Translations under genes and position numbers: made by a program
NCBI GenBank assembly: GCA_038250235.1
Contig: JBBSCO010000009.1
Location: 4,801 to 68,800, forward strand
Source: JAAUTS01 sp038250235
GTDB taxonomy: Bacteria > Verrucomicrobiota > Verrucomicrobiia > Methylacidiphilales > JAAUTS01
Direction: 5' to 3'
Length of the DNA stretch: 64,000 nt
Shown here: positions 45,985 through 53,601 of the stretch, in pieces
Numbering within the stretch: position 1 is the stretch's first letter
How the letters are laid out: each line of letters opens with the position of its first letter
Notes under the pieces: model-generated
Told to the model about the DNA's origin: nothing
Seen by the model: the letters and a program-made list of their open reading frames with translations, nothing else
Databases searched by the model: none

Positions 45985-47592
45985 TTAGCCTTCTGTGCCG
46001 TCGGGCTGGTCGCCCAAGGGAAACTCGGCGGGAGGGGACATGGCCGGGGGGGTCATGACGCCCTTGAAAGCGTAACCGAAAAGATCCAGGCGCCGGTCCA
46101 GATGGGGGGTGACGGTGCCTTGCTGGCGGGCGGCGTGGAGATCATCCAAATCCAAATCGCAGATCAGCACGGTTTCCTCGCTAGAGTCGGCTTCGGCAGC
46201 GATGCCGTCGCGGGCGAATTCAAAGTCTGATGGGGTGAGCACGGCGGCCTGGCCGTATTGGATATCCATATTGGGCACGTCGGGCAGGTTGCCGACGTTG
46301 CCTGTCAGGGCGACATAGATTTGATTCTCTATGGCGCGAGCCTGACAACAATAACGGACGCGGAGATATCCCTGACGATTATCCGTGCAGAAGGGCACGA
46401 AGAGCATCTCCATGCCTTGATCAGCGAGGTAGCGGACCACTTCCGGGAATTCAGAATCGTAGCAGATGACGACACCGATTTTGGCCTTGGGCGTTTCGAT
46501 GACGCCGAGATGGTCACCGCCACTGATCCCCCACCATTTACGTTCGTTGGGTGTGATATGGATTTTGGGTTGTTCCATAACACGGCCATCCGGCAGACAG
46601 ATGAAGCAGATGTTGAGCAATTTATCGCCACGCCGGACGGGATGGCTCCCGCCGATCAGGGTGATGCCGTAACGCTTGGCCAAGCCGGAGAGAAGCTTAA
46701 CCAGTTTAGGGGTGTATTCCGCCAGTTTGCTCATGCCATCCTGCGGGGTGAGGGTGGTGGTTTGGGAAAGGAGTTGCATGGTGAAGAGTTCGGGCAAGAG
46801 GACGAAGTCGGAGCGGTAATCGGCGGCAATATCAACGAAGTAACTCACTTGGTTGGCAAACTCCTGGAAAGATTTGACCTTGCGCATCTGGTATTGGATG
46901 CAGGCCACGCGGACTTTGCGCGCTCCACCGGTTGGTTTCTTATAGCTGGGATTCAGCCATTCGATCAGGCTGGCGTTGTTACGGCTACGCGGATCCCGAA
47001 GGTAGTGTCGCATGACGCCACGTACTTGGAAGCCTTCGCGGAGTTGGAAGCTGAGGACCAAATCACGGATTTCTCCATTTTGCACCCGTTCGACATATTC
47101 ATAGGGAGACATCTTTTCCATGTGGTCGCAGTAGTTCCAGAGCCGCCCCCCGGCGATAATACGACGCAGATTATAGTCACGGCACAGTTGGCGACGTGCA
47201 TCGTAGAGGGCGGCACCGACCCCTTTACCACGGGCTTCGGGGTGGACATAGACATCAGCGCCGTAGAGGGAGTCCCCGGAAGGGTCGTGGTTGGTGAAGT
47301 AGCCGGAATCGGTGACACCAGCCCACGTATGAGAGCGCAGGGGGTCGGTGCCCATATTTACAATCAAGGAGGCGCAGGCTCCCAGGATTTGATCATTTTC
47401 AACAGCCACGAGTTGGCCCTCCGGGAAAATACGTAAGTGGCTGCGGAGATGGCCTTCTGCCCAGACTACATTGTCCTGGGCCATTTGAGGGTAGGCGGCA
47501 TGGTTCAGGGCGACCAATGCGGGAATGTCTTCCACACGGGCCTGGCGGACTTGGATGGGGGAGACATCAGTATTTTTTGATTTGCGGTTCAT
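45985..47592 (-). CDS. Bifunctional GNAT acetyltransferase / carbon-nitrogen hydrolase
   Basis: 535 residues. Residues ~10-210 form a GNAT domain (VHPEARGKGVGAALYDARR is the acetyl-CoA loop). Residues ~225-510 form a nitrilase-superfamily domain with the catalytic triad Glu (LLPELF), Lys (PKIHITPNERKWWG) and Cys (VVICYDSEFPE). Fusions of this kind are widespread, but their substrates are not settled; amidase-type hydrolysis plus acetyl transfer is expected. The gene lies alone at the left edge of the repeat-rich region. Confidence 0.92.
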   Translation of the reverse strand: MNRKSKNTDVSPIQVRQARVEDIPALVALNHAAYPQMAQDNVVWAEGHLRSHLRIFPEGQLVAVENDQILGACASLIVNMGTDPLRSHTWAGVTDSGYFTNHDPSGDSLYGADVYVHPEARGKGVGAALYDARRQLCRDYNLRRIIAGGRLWNYCDHMEKMSPYEYVERVQNGEIRDLVLSFQLREGFQVRGVMRHYLRDPRSRNNASLIEWLNPSYKKPTGGARKVRVACIQYQMRKVKSFQEFANQVSYFVDIAADYRSDFVLLPELFTMQLLSQTTTLTPQDGMSKLAEYTPKLVKLLSGLAKRYGITLIGGSHPVRRGDKLLNICFICLPDGRVMEQPKIHITPNERKWWGISGGDHLGVIETPKAKIGVVICYDSEFPEVVRYLADQGMEMLFVPFCTDNRQGYLRVRYCCQARAIENQIYVALTGNVGNLPDVPNMDIQYGQAAVLTPSDFEFARDGIAAEADSSEETVLICDLDLDDLHAARQQGTVTPHLDRRLDLFGYAFKGVMTPPAMSPPAEFPLGDQPDGTEG

Positions 47593-48017
47593 AAAGTGGA
47601 TCCCTTATCGATGTTTTCTGGGGTCAGTGTTTTCTGGGGTCAGTCCCGACTAATCCTGCCGGGATCACCGATCTACTACGTTACGCATTTTGTCGATTCC
47701 AAAGGAATGGTTTACACTCACTCCGTGGACCCCAACTCACTACTCCCTTGTCCGGGATGTTTTCAGGATAAACTTAGGGGATTGAGCCGCAAGATTTTTG
47801 TTTTGGGTTGGGGGGGCTGGGTTTACGGTTTGTTGTTTACGGTTGGGGCATTTAGGGGGCTGAGGCTTAAGGTTTACGGTTTTGAGTTTGTTTCTGGGGT
47901 CAGTCCCGACAAGCCCTTCCGGTGCAAGGAAACGGGGTCAGTCCGTGAAAAGTGACTTGACTGTGGGGGTGCCGGGAGAAGAGTGGGGTGAATGGGTAAT
48001 GATCTAACCAAGCTCTT
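47593..48017. repeat. Repeat-rich non-coding stretch
   Basis: No credible gene. GGGGTCAGT occurs at about 47617, 47637 and 47897. The 10-mer GTTTACGGTT is found at 47821-47830, 47835-47844 and 47872-47881 within a G/T-rich tract. A 51-bp unit at 47895-47945 recurs at 49730-49780 with 48 of 51 positions identical. The plus-strand frame at 47596-47955 is composed of these repeats and is not a gene. Confidence 0.65.
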
Positions 48018-48125
48018 TCACGCCTCCATCAATTCAAATTTCCAGCGTTTCCCAAGAGCATGAGTGGCTTTTTCGAGGGTGTGAAGGGTGTTGGAAGGAT
48101 TTCGTGGATTAAGTATGGAACCCAC
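48018..48125 (-). pseudogene. C-terminal fragment of an XRE/HigA-type antitoxin
   Basis: On the minus strand a frame closed by TAG upstream and TGA at 48018 reads NPRNPSNTLHTLEKATHALG then KRWKFELMEA. This matches the last helix of Xre-type antitoxins (NPSLxTLxKAAxALGKRLxIxL). The helix-turn-helix is missing, so only about a third of the gene remains. No toxin is recognisable next to it. The plus-strand frame at 48060-48302 overlaps it and has no recognised family. Confidence 0.5.
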
Positions 48126-48294
48126 CTACGTATTCTTATCCCCAAATTTAAAAGCCAGACCACCAAGCTGGAGCGCCTGCTCATCATCCTCTACCAACCC
48201 ATGCATAACGAAAGACCCGGCGACAAAGGCGGCAACAACCCAGCCGAAAAGGTTCTTGAAATGATCCATTCCGAGATTCAGGGTCTTTTGGTAA

Positions 48295-48372
48295 ATGGGT
48301 GAAGTGTTATTTGTTAACGACTGACCCCGTTGTATGGGTGAAGTGTTATTTGTTAACGACTGACCCCGTTGT
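48295..48372. repeat. 39-bp tandem duplication
   Basis: A 39-bp unit starting ATGGGTGAAGTGTTATTTG occurs at 48295-48333 and is repeated exactly at 48334-48372. Each unit ends with GACTGACCCCGTTGT, so it carries the CTGACCCC word found across this region. Exact identity suggests a recent duplication. Confidence 0.85.
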
Positions 48373-48661
48373 AACGCTCCTTCATATTCAATTCAAACCT
48401 GCCTCGGCATGAGGCCGACTATCATGGGCCTATTTCGTTATGTCAATTTTAGATGGCTGACCCCTCTCCCCACTAAAAGCAGAATTTGGGCAACTGACCG
48501 TAAATGGCATTGAAGGCGGAGCTGGTGACCCAGCCCACGATCCCGCTGGCGATGAGGAGCCTGATGCAAAGACTAGAGGAGTCTTGACGATTTCCCTAAA
48601 GACGAATTTGCAGAGTGCGTTTTCTCGTGCTTCCGCAACGTTCCGTGTGATAGTCTCGCAC

Positions 48662-49564
48662 ATGGCGTTTTTGCGGCTCTTTGTGTTTTTATTGGCAATG
48701 CTGCTTGCGCAGACGGTAAGAGCGGCGGAGGAGTTGAAATCGTTCCCCGGCTGCACGCTGATCCCCACCGAATGGGCAGATGGCGATAGCTTTCGCGTGA
48801 GATTTCCCGACGGAACCGAGAAGACCGTGCGCTTGTATGGAGCGGACTGCATCGAGTGGCATGTCACCGATGCGAACGATGCCCAGCGGCTTCGGGCACA
48901 GCGTCGCTATTTCGGCATTGCGGGCGGAACGCCCGAAGTCTCAATCAAGACAGCTAGGGGCTTTGGTGAAGCCGCTGGTCTGCGAACCCGCGAACTCCTT
49001 GCAAAACCCTTCACGGTGGTCACCTCCTTTGCGGATGCACGCGGCGACGCCCGTTTCAGCCGCATCTATGCCTTCGTAAGGACGAGTGATGGGAAAGATC
49101 TCGCGTCTGAACTCGTCGCCGCCGGACTCGCACGTGCGTTTGGCGTTTATCGCGGCCAGGCAGGCATTTCCGGGGCTGAGTATGAGGAACGTCTTAGTGA
49201 CCTTGAGCTCACGGCCGCCTCGCGCCGGGCGGGCATCTGGGCCTCGACCGACTGGAACCGCGTCGCAGATGATCGCCAGGTCGAACGCGCCGAGGAGCAG
49301 GAGATAGCATCAACGCTGTCTCCCCGCGTGCCCGCCGACGGCATTGATCTCAATACCGCGTCGCGCGATGAGTTAATGGCACTGCCCGGCATCGGTGAGA
49401 CCCTCGCCATCCGCATCATCGAAGGCCGTGCCAAGGGACCCTATACATCGCCGCAGGATCTCAGTAGGCTCAAAGGAATGCGAGCCAAAACCATCGCCGA
49501 AATCAGTCCAAGTCTCCGCTTCACCGTGCCAAAAGCTGAGGCAAAGTCACCTCCGCAATTATGA
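48662..49564 (+). CDS. Exported thermonuclease-like protein with C-terminal helix-hairpin-helix
   Basis: 300 residues from the ATG at 48662, with a signal peptide (LRLFVFLLAMLLAQTVRA). A staphylococcal-nuclease fold covers ~30-185 (DGDSFRVRFPDG, VRLYGADCIEW, DARFSRIYAFV, ELVAAGLARAFG), with Arg and Glu in the expected catalytic strands. A ComEA-type HhH domain covers ~225-285 (GIDLNTASRDELMALPGIGETLAIRIIEGR). It is probably a secreted DNase or DNA-binding protein. An in-frame start at 48584 is less likely. It lies in the repeat region, which hints at horizontal origin. Confidence 0.82.
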   Translation: MAFLRLFVFLLAMLLAQTVRAAEELKSFPGCTLIPTEWADGDSFRVRFPDGTEKTVRLYGADCIEWHVTDANDAQRLRAQRRYFGIAGGTPEVSIKTARGFGEAAGLRTRELLAKPFTVVTSFADARGDARFSRIYAFVRTSDGKDLASELVAAGLARAFGVYRGQAGISGAEYEERLSDLELTAASRRAGIWASTDWNRVADDRQVERAEEQEIASTLSPRVPADGIDLNTASRDELMALPGIGETLAIRIIEGRAKGPYTSPQDLSRLKGMRAKTIAEISPSLRFTVPKAEAKSPPQL

Positions 49565-49649
49565 CCAGCCTCAACCGATACGAAAAGGATTTGGTGGCGG
49601 CAGACTGAAAGCCTGGCACGATACCTCAGCCCCCGTTTGGGAATCCATG

Positions 49650-49699
49650 GGTTCAGCAACCCCGACAAAAGCTAGGGGCGGGCGTGTCTTAGGTTGCAA
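49650..49699. repeat. Left arm of a 50-bp inverted repeat flanking hicBA
   Basis: The 50 bp from GGTTCAGCAACCCCGAC to GTCTTAGGTTGCAA match the reverse complement of 50715-50764 at 44 of 50 positions. Each arm itself contains a short CCCCGAC...GGGG hairpin. The rest of 49565-49988 holds one copy of the 51-bp direct repeat (49730-49780) and no gene. Confidence 0.75.
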
Positions 49700-49988
49700 C
49701 GGAATCAGTGGGGTCAGTCCTGAGTTTTTTGGGGTCAGTCCCGACAAGCCCTGTCGGTGCAAGGAAACGGGGTTAGTCCGGAATGGCCCTACAGGCCTGC
49801 GGGATCGAGTCGGTATGACAGTCCATACACCATGTGCAACATACAAAGAGATCTGTATCAACTTACTAGTGTCAACACGTATTGCAGCCTGCCGGTATCC
49901 GGACGAGTCCGTGTCCCAATATTGTGTTACCTATCTCCCTGGACAATCTGTTGCCTATGTCCCCAGTTTATACCCTATTGGCTGTCGG

Positions 49989-50231
49989 TTACAGGTCGAG
50001 CTTTTCCAACAGCTTTTGCAGGGTCAAGTGGTGGTGGGCTGCAATGTGTTTGAGGATGCCTGAGAGCGTTCCCGTCTTGATCGGATGATGATTGGGAACG
50101 ACTTCATGATTTTCACCGTCGAGCCGTGTTGTCACGCGGATATGGGAACCTTTTTGTCTGTTCACCTCGTAAGCGAGTACCCGCAGGGCCTTGACCAGTT
50201 GTGGCCCGTTGACATCACGGGGTATTTTCAT
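49989..50231 (-). CDS. hicA: HicA-family mRNA interferase toxin
   Basis: 80 residues with the HicA double-stranded-RNA-binding-like fold. The catalytic histidine is in RQKGSHIRV, followed by VVPNHHPIKTGTLSGILKHI, the family C-terminal half. It should cleave mRNA when free. Its start overlaps the hicB stop by 4 bp, so the antitoxin is made first. The gene appears intact. Confidence 0.9.
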   Translation of the reverse strand: MKIPRDVNGPQLVKALRVLAYEVNRQKGSHIRVTTRLDGENHEVVPNHHPIKTGTLSGILKHIAAHHHLTLQKLLEKLDL

Positions 50232-50440
50232 CGTACAAATACTTCATCCCGCACAAAATGAAGACGGATGATGTGGGGAGCTTCCATCGTTTCATCAAAG
50301 TAGCAATCGACGGCCTCTTTGACCATCGTGCGTAGTTCTTCAATACTATCACCTTGGGTGTGGATACCATAACCCAAAGCCATCGCGTTGTAGCCGCCAT
50401 CCACTTCGTCTTCCCGCACTTCAAAGATGATCTCGCTCAT
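50228..50440 (-). CDS. hicB: HicB-like antitoxin (short form)
   Basis: 70 residues: an N-terminal beta-rich HicB fold (IIFEVREDEVDGGYNAMALG) and a helix with TMVKEAVDCYFDE, ending without a C-terminal DNA-binding helix. Short HicB proteins like this usually neutralise HicA but may not repress on their own. It is the first gene of the pair. A second frame at 50215-50424 is a shadow. Confidence 0.87.
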   Translation of the reverse strand: MSEIIFEVREDEVDGGYNAMALGYGIHTQGDSIEELRTMVKEAVDCYFDETMEAPHIIRLHFVRDEVFVR

Positions 50441-50714
50441 GGGAATAAGCTACGGGACTACCGGAGCGCAGGCAAGCTTGCCGCTGGGAGGACATGGGAC
50501 ATGGACTTTTTGGAATTGCCGGATCTTGACCTCGGCATAGATGGCCGTTCTGGTTGCCTCTCGCTTCAACCCCATCCTTAAGCCTCTTAATCAACGTGTC
50601 CTGGCCGAAGGTAAGCTCAAAAAGTCGCTCTCACCGCACTCATGCCTGCCCGCCTCAGGAGGGCGTAAACTCATCATCCTGATCAATAAACTATTAAAAA
50701 ACCTGAGTTTTCTC

Positions 50715-50764
50715 TTGTAACTTAAGACACGCCCGCCCCGACCTTTCGTCGGGGTTGCTGACCC
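50715..50764. repeat. Right arm of the 50-bp inverted repeat flanking hicBA
   Basis: Reverse-complement partner of 49650-49699. The core CCCCGACCTTTCGTCGGGG forms its own hairpin. The rest of 50441-50824 shows no gene. The two arms define a 1.1-kb block whose only genes are hicB and hicA. Confidence 0.75.
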
Positions 50765-50824
50765 CAGGTGACTGCATTGTTTTGACAAATCTTCCCGCAG
50801 CTGCAATAAGGCTCGCCGCCCAAA

Positions 50825-51799
50825 ATGATGAAAGCTGCGATTTGCACAGGTTACGGTTCTGCGGACGTCATCCGAATTGTCGATGTCCCCAAGCCGGTCG
50901 CAGGGGACTATGACATTCTAATTCGCGTTCGCGCGACGACAGTGACTTCTGGAGATTGGCGAATCCGAAGCCTTGAAATGCCGCCGGGTTTTGGGCTGAT
51001 AGCCCGGTTGATTTTTGGAATCACCAAACCGAGACAGCCGATTCTGGGTTCGGAAGTCGCAGGAGAGGTGGAGGCGGTGGGCAAGGATGTCTCGAAGTTC
51101 CGGGTCGGGGATCGCGTGGTGGCGTTCGACGGTTTGGGATTGCGATGTCATGCGGAGTTCAAGTGCATTCGCGAAAGCGGAAACGTCGTCCGCATTCCCG
51201 ATCAAATGTGCTTCACTACGGCTGCTGCGTTGCCATTTGGCGGAACGACGGCGATGGATTTTTTACGAAGAGTTGGCCTCACTGCTGGCGAGAAGATCTT
51301 GGTCATCGGGGCGTCCGGCAGTGTCGGCAGTGCCGCTGTGCAACTCGCGCGGCATCAAGGTGCTCAGGTGACGGGCGTTTGTAGCGCAGCAAACGTCGAA
51401 ATGGTCAGCTCGCTCGGAGCGGAAAGGGTCATCGACTATGGCAAAGAGGATGTCACCTCACTGGATCCAAATTTCGATGTCGTCATGGAAACAGTTGGTG
51501 CCTTAAACCTTACCCAGGCGTTACGATTGCTCCGCAGTGGCGGGCGCGCGGCCATGATCGCTGGGGGCCTCAGCGACATGCTTACCGGTTCGTGGAAGTC
51601 AAAATCGCGTGGATTCAAGGCCGTTGTCGGTCCGGCGGCGGAAAAGCAAGAAGACCTGCAAGAGCTAGTTGCGCTGGCTGCCAAAGGGATTTTCCGCCCA
51701 GTCATCGAACATACTTATGCGTTCGAACAAATCGCCGAAGCGCATCGCAGAGTCCAACAACGGCGCAAGCGGGGGAACCTCGTCATCACCCTCGCATAG
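50825..51799 (+). CDS. Zinc-independent medium-chain dehydrogenase/reductase (quinone-oxidoreductase type)
   Basis: 324 residues. The N-terminal GroES-like domain has LGSEVAGEVEAVGKDVSKFRVGDRV but lacks the zinc cysteines. The Rossmann domain has VIGASGSVGSAAVQLARHQGAQVTGV. The C-terminus has a substrate-domain end (AEAHRRVQQRRKRGNLVITL). It is an NAD(P)H-dependent quinone or enone reductase. Position in the repeat region suggests possible transfer, but codon evidence was not computed. Confidence 0.9.
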   Translation: MMKAAICTGYGSADVIRIVDVPKPVAGDYDILIRVRATTVTSGDWRIRSLEMPPGFGLIARLIFGITKPRQPILGSEVAGEVEAVGKDVSKFRVGDRVVAFDGLGLRCHAEFKCIRESGNVVRIPDQMCFTTAAALPFGGTTAMDFLRRVGLTAGEKILVIGASGSVGSAAVQLARHQGAQVTGVCSAANVEMVSSLGAERVIDYGKEDVTSLDPNFDVVMETVGALNLTQALRLLRSGGRAAMIAGGLSDMLTGSWKSKSRGFKAVVGPAAEKQEDLQELVALAAKGIFRPVIEHTYAFEQIAEAHRRVQQRRKRGNLVITLA

Positions 51800-51973
51800 A
51801 AGCGGAAGACGGGTTGAGTCGTGGAAGTCTGGCGTGGTCAGTTCATAGCTAGCAGTGTCGGGTGGGAGGCACCCCAACAGCATGAGGTTATTAAAATGAG
51901 GGCTATGCGATTTCCTTTCGGACGAGTCACTCTGGGACAATGGAGCGGGCGCAGCCTGCTCTCCAGCGCCAGA

Positions 51974-52105
51974 AAAGATAGACTAATTTCCAAGGACTGA
52001 CCCGAATGGCACTAAGATTAGCCTATGGTCTCCTTGATTTTGAATGACTTAGACAAGAAAAGGCATCCCATACCCGCCTTATCTTAGTGCCATTCAGGAA
52101 TGACC
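51974..52105. repeat. REPIN-like palindromic element, copy 2 (core inverted relative to copy 1)
   Basis: The left flank AAAGATAGACTAATTTCCAAG and arm GAATGGCACTAAGAT (52004-52018) match copy 1 in the same orientation, as does the right arm ATCTTAGTGCCATTC (52081-52095). The 62 nt between the arms (52019-52080) align without gaps to the reverse complement of the matching 62 nt of copy 1, at about four in five positions. The right part abuts the PIN-toxin remnant. Bases 51800-51973 show no gene. Confidence 0.8.
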
Positions 52106-52189
52106 CCCCTGACCACTGATCATGCGACGACTTTCGGAGTACAATGATGCACGACGCGGCCCGGAAGGAGCGGTTAAAGTCGAAGATCC

Positions 52190-52340
52190 ACCGCGGCGGA
52201 GAGGGTAGATCGGAGTGGGCACGTCCCAATTCCTCATGGACTGCTTCTGGAAGCACCATCTTTTTCTAGAGTCTGGGTAGCAACTCAATCTGGCCGATTT
52301 GCAGAAGTGCAGTGATGACGGAGGTGTCGCTGACGACCAT
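52190..52340 (-). pseudogene. PIN-domain toxin remnant with in-frame stop
   Basis: From an ATG at 52340 (overlapping the UPF0175 stop as ATGA) the frame reads MVVSDTSVITALLQIGQIE, then a TAG at 52266-52268, then MVLPEAVHEELGRAHSDLP. These are the first two conserved blocks of a DUF3368-type PIN ribonuclease. Homology ends near 52200; downstream the frame enters the REPIN element. The active site is incomplete, so the toxin is dead. Confidence 0.72.
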
Positions 52341-52582
52341 CACGTGGGAAATTGTTCCAGAGTTTTGAGATCCTGTAGAAAGGCATCCGTTCTATAGTTC
52401 ATAGGGATGTGTCGGCGACCCAGTTCTTTCATGAAATTCGTCACGCCGATGCCCGCCACCCGTGCAGTTTGACCCAGAGTGGCTTCGCCATCTTGATACA
52501 GGCCCAAGCCAAGGGATAAACGGGCCTCGTCGGTCGTTACCGTCAGCCCAGCCAACGCCGGATCAGGAATCTCCACTTCCAT
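52340..52582 (-). CDS. UPF0175-family antitoxin
   Basis: 80 residues from the ATG at 52582: VTTDEARLSLGLGLYQDGEATLGQTARVAGIGVTNFMKELGRRHIPMNY. This is the UPF0175 pattern, a small helix-turn-helix protein encoded just upstream of PIN toxins of the DUF3368 type. It overlaps the PIN start by 4 bp. The gene is open and may still be expressed even though its partner is broken. In-frame codons to 52972 carry no homology. Confidence 0.85.
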   Translation of the reverse strand: MEVEIPDPALAGLTVTTDEARLSLGLGLYQDGEATLGQTARVAGIGVTNFMKELGRRHIPMNYRTDAFLQDLKTLEQFPT

Positions 52583-52748
52583 GGGTTTAAAAATAGCAAA
52601 AGGTTCGCACGTTGCCAAGCACTGTTGGGACACAAGGAAATCGCAAGCTTGGATCGATAAAGAGGTTTTGGGTTTTGGGTTTACGGTTGGGAGTTCGGCA
52701 GGCAAAGGGGGCATGTTTAGCAGGGAGATCGTGGACAAAATTTGTCTT

Positions 52749-53033
52749 TCAGCGGCGCTTTTTTTGGGTCTTTTTAGCTGGAGGTAGTTCCGCTTTTCTG
52801 GGGAGGGAGGAAAGTCGGATTTGTTTGGGGTTGGGATGATACTCCACCGCCAATAGGGTGATTTCCTTTTTATCCGGCCCATAGGCTTAAAACATGCGCT
52901 TTGCGCCCGGCGTATCGTTTTCAAGGTAGGCTTCGAAGATCTTGATTCCAAAGAGGACACTGAGCTTATCAATTTCGTGGGTATTCAGTCCTGGATGTCT
53001 TGGATTTGACGAAAGAAAATGGACAAGTTTCAC
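52749..53033 (-). pseudogene. RelE/HigB-like toxin remnant with in-frame stop
   Basis: A GTG at 53033 overlaps the preceding stop codon (GTGA). The frame reads NPRHPGLNTHEIDKLS, FEAYLENDTPGAKRMF, then a TAA at 52887-52889, then AYGPDKKEITLLAVEYHPN. The order and spacing match RelE-like toxins with NTPGAxRxFW and YGPDxxEITIxGIEPHP. A single stop codon splits the gene, where Trp is usually found. The tail after 52820 is poor sequence. Confidence 0.6.
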
Positions 53034-53401
53034 CCATTTCCCGAAAAACTCTTCTTGTTCGGCATTGAGTTCGCCAACTTTTTTCCTTTCAAAGAAATTA
53101 TCCTATAGTTCCTGAATTTCAGAAACACCCATCCATATGGTAAAAGTCGTTTGCTATAACGTTTAACGGCGGCTTTGATATCAACCGCTTTATGTAGCTT
53201 CCAATTCTTCCTTTTGGCGATGGATCGTTCGATTGGGGCCAATGTCTCTTTTTTAAGCTTCGGCGAAGGCTTTATTTCGCAGGGAATAAAAACAATATGG
53301 CCATCCGGGTAGGTTCGAACCCGATATACTTTATGTGAAGCCGAACGGATAACCACCCGTTTCTTGGAATCAACATGGGCAACATACTCTTCCTTCAACA
53401 T
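53030..53401 (-). CDS. Putative antitoxin of the RelE-like toxin (AbrB/MazE-like)
   Basis: 123 residues from the ATG at 53401: MLKEEYVAHVDSKKRVVIR, then YRVRTYPDGHIVFIPCEI and TLAPIERSIAKRKNWKL. The VDSKKRVVIR strand and the DGxIxxxP strand are like antitoxins I recall paired with RelE-like toxins. The last 40 residues, Lys-rich, are longer than expected. It overlaps the toxin by 4 bp. In-frame codons to 53545 lie in repeats and are excluded. Confidence 0.55.
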   Translation of the reverse strand: MLKEEYVAHVDSKKRVVIRSASHKVYRVRTYPDGHIVFIPCEIKPSPKLKKETLAPIERSIAKRKNWKLHKAVDIKAAVKRYSKRLLPYGWVFLKFRNYRIISLKGKKLANSMPNKKSFSGNG

Positions 53402-53512
53402 GGTGGCGCTTGGTGTTATCATAGGTAAGGTCGTGGGATATCCCACCCGAAGCCCTATTTCAAGCTGCCGCATGGATAAAGGTAAACCGGGTTGGTTTGG
53501 GATGTTGGGAAT

Positions 53513-53533
53513 CGGGTCAACGCCCCGACCTAC
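53513..53533. repeat. Dispersed CGGGTCAACGCCCCG repeat, single arm
   Basis: CGGGTCAACGCCCCGACCTAC differs at two positions from 12254-12274 next to the Uma2 gene. No mirrored arm was found nearby. Confidence 0.65.
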
Positions 53534-53549
53534 GACGAGACACAAAAAA

Positions 53550-53570
53550 GGCGCCTCGAATAGAGGCGCC
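53550..53570 (-). terminator. Rho-independent terminator of nrdA
   Basis: GGCGCCTC and GAGGCGCC form an 8-bp stem with the loop GAATA. On the minus strand the stem is followed by TTTTTTG. It lies 32 bp after the nrdA stop codon. Confidence 0.88.
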
Positions 53571-53601
53571 CTTTGCGACTTAAACTCTTTGCGTTAAAAT
53601 C

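Noticed and set aside
47596..47955. 119-residue plus-strand frame
   Set aside because: Built from the GGGGTCAGT and GTTTACGGTT repeats; no protein family resemblance.
48060..48302. 80-residue plus-strand frame
   Set aside because: Overlaps the antitoxin fragment on the other strand and ends in the tandem repeat; no family recognised. A real small gene is possible but unsupported.
49395..50063. 222-residue plus-strand frame
   Set aside because: Overlaps the nuclease and hicA genes in other frames and is composed of repeat sequence in between.
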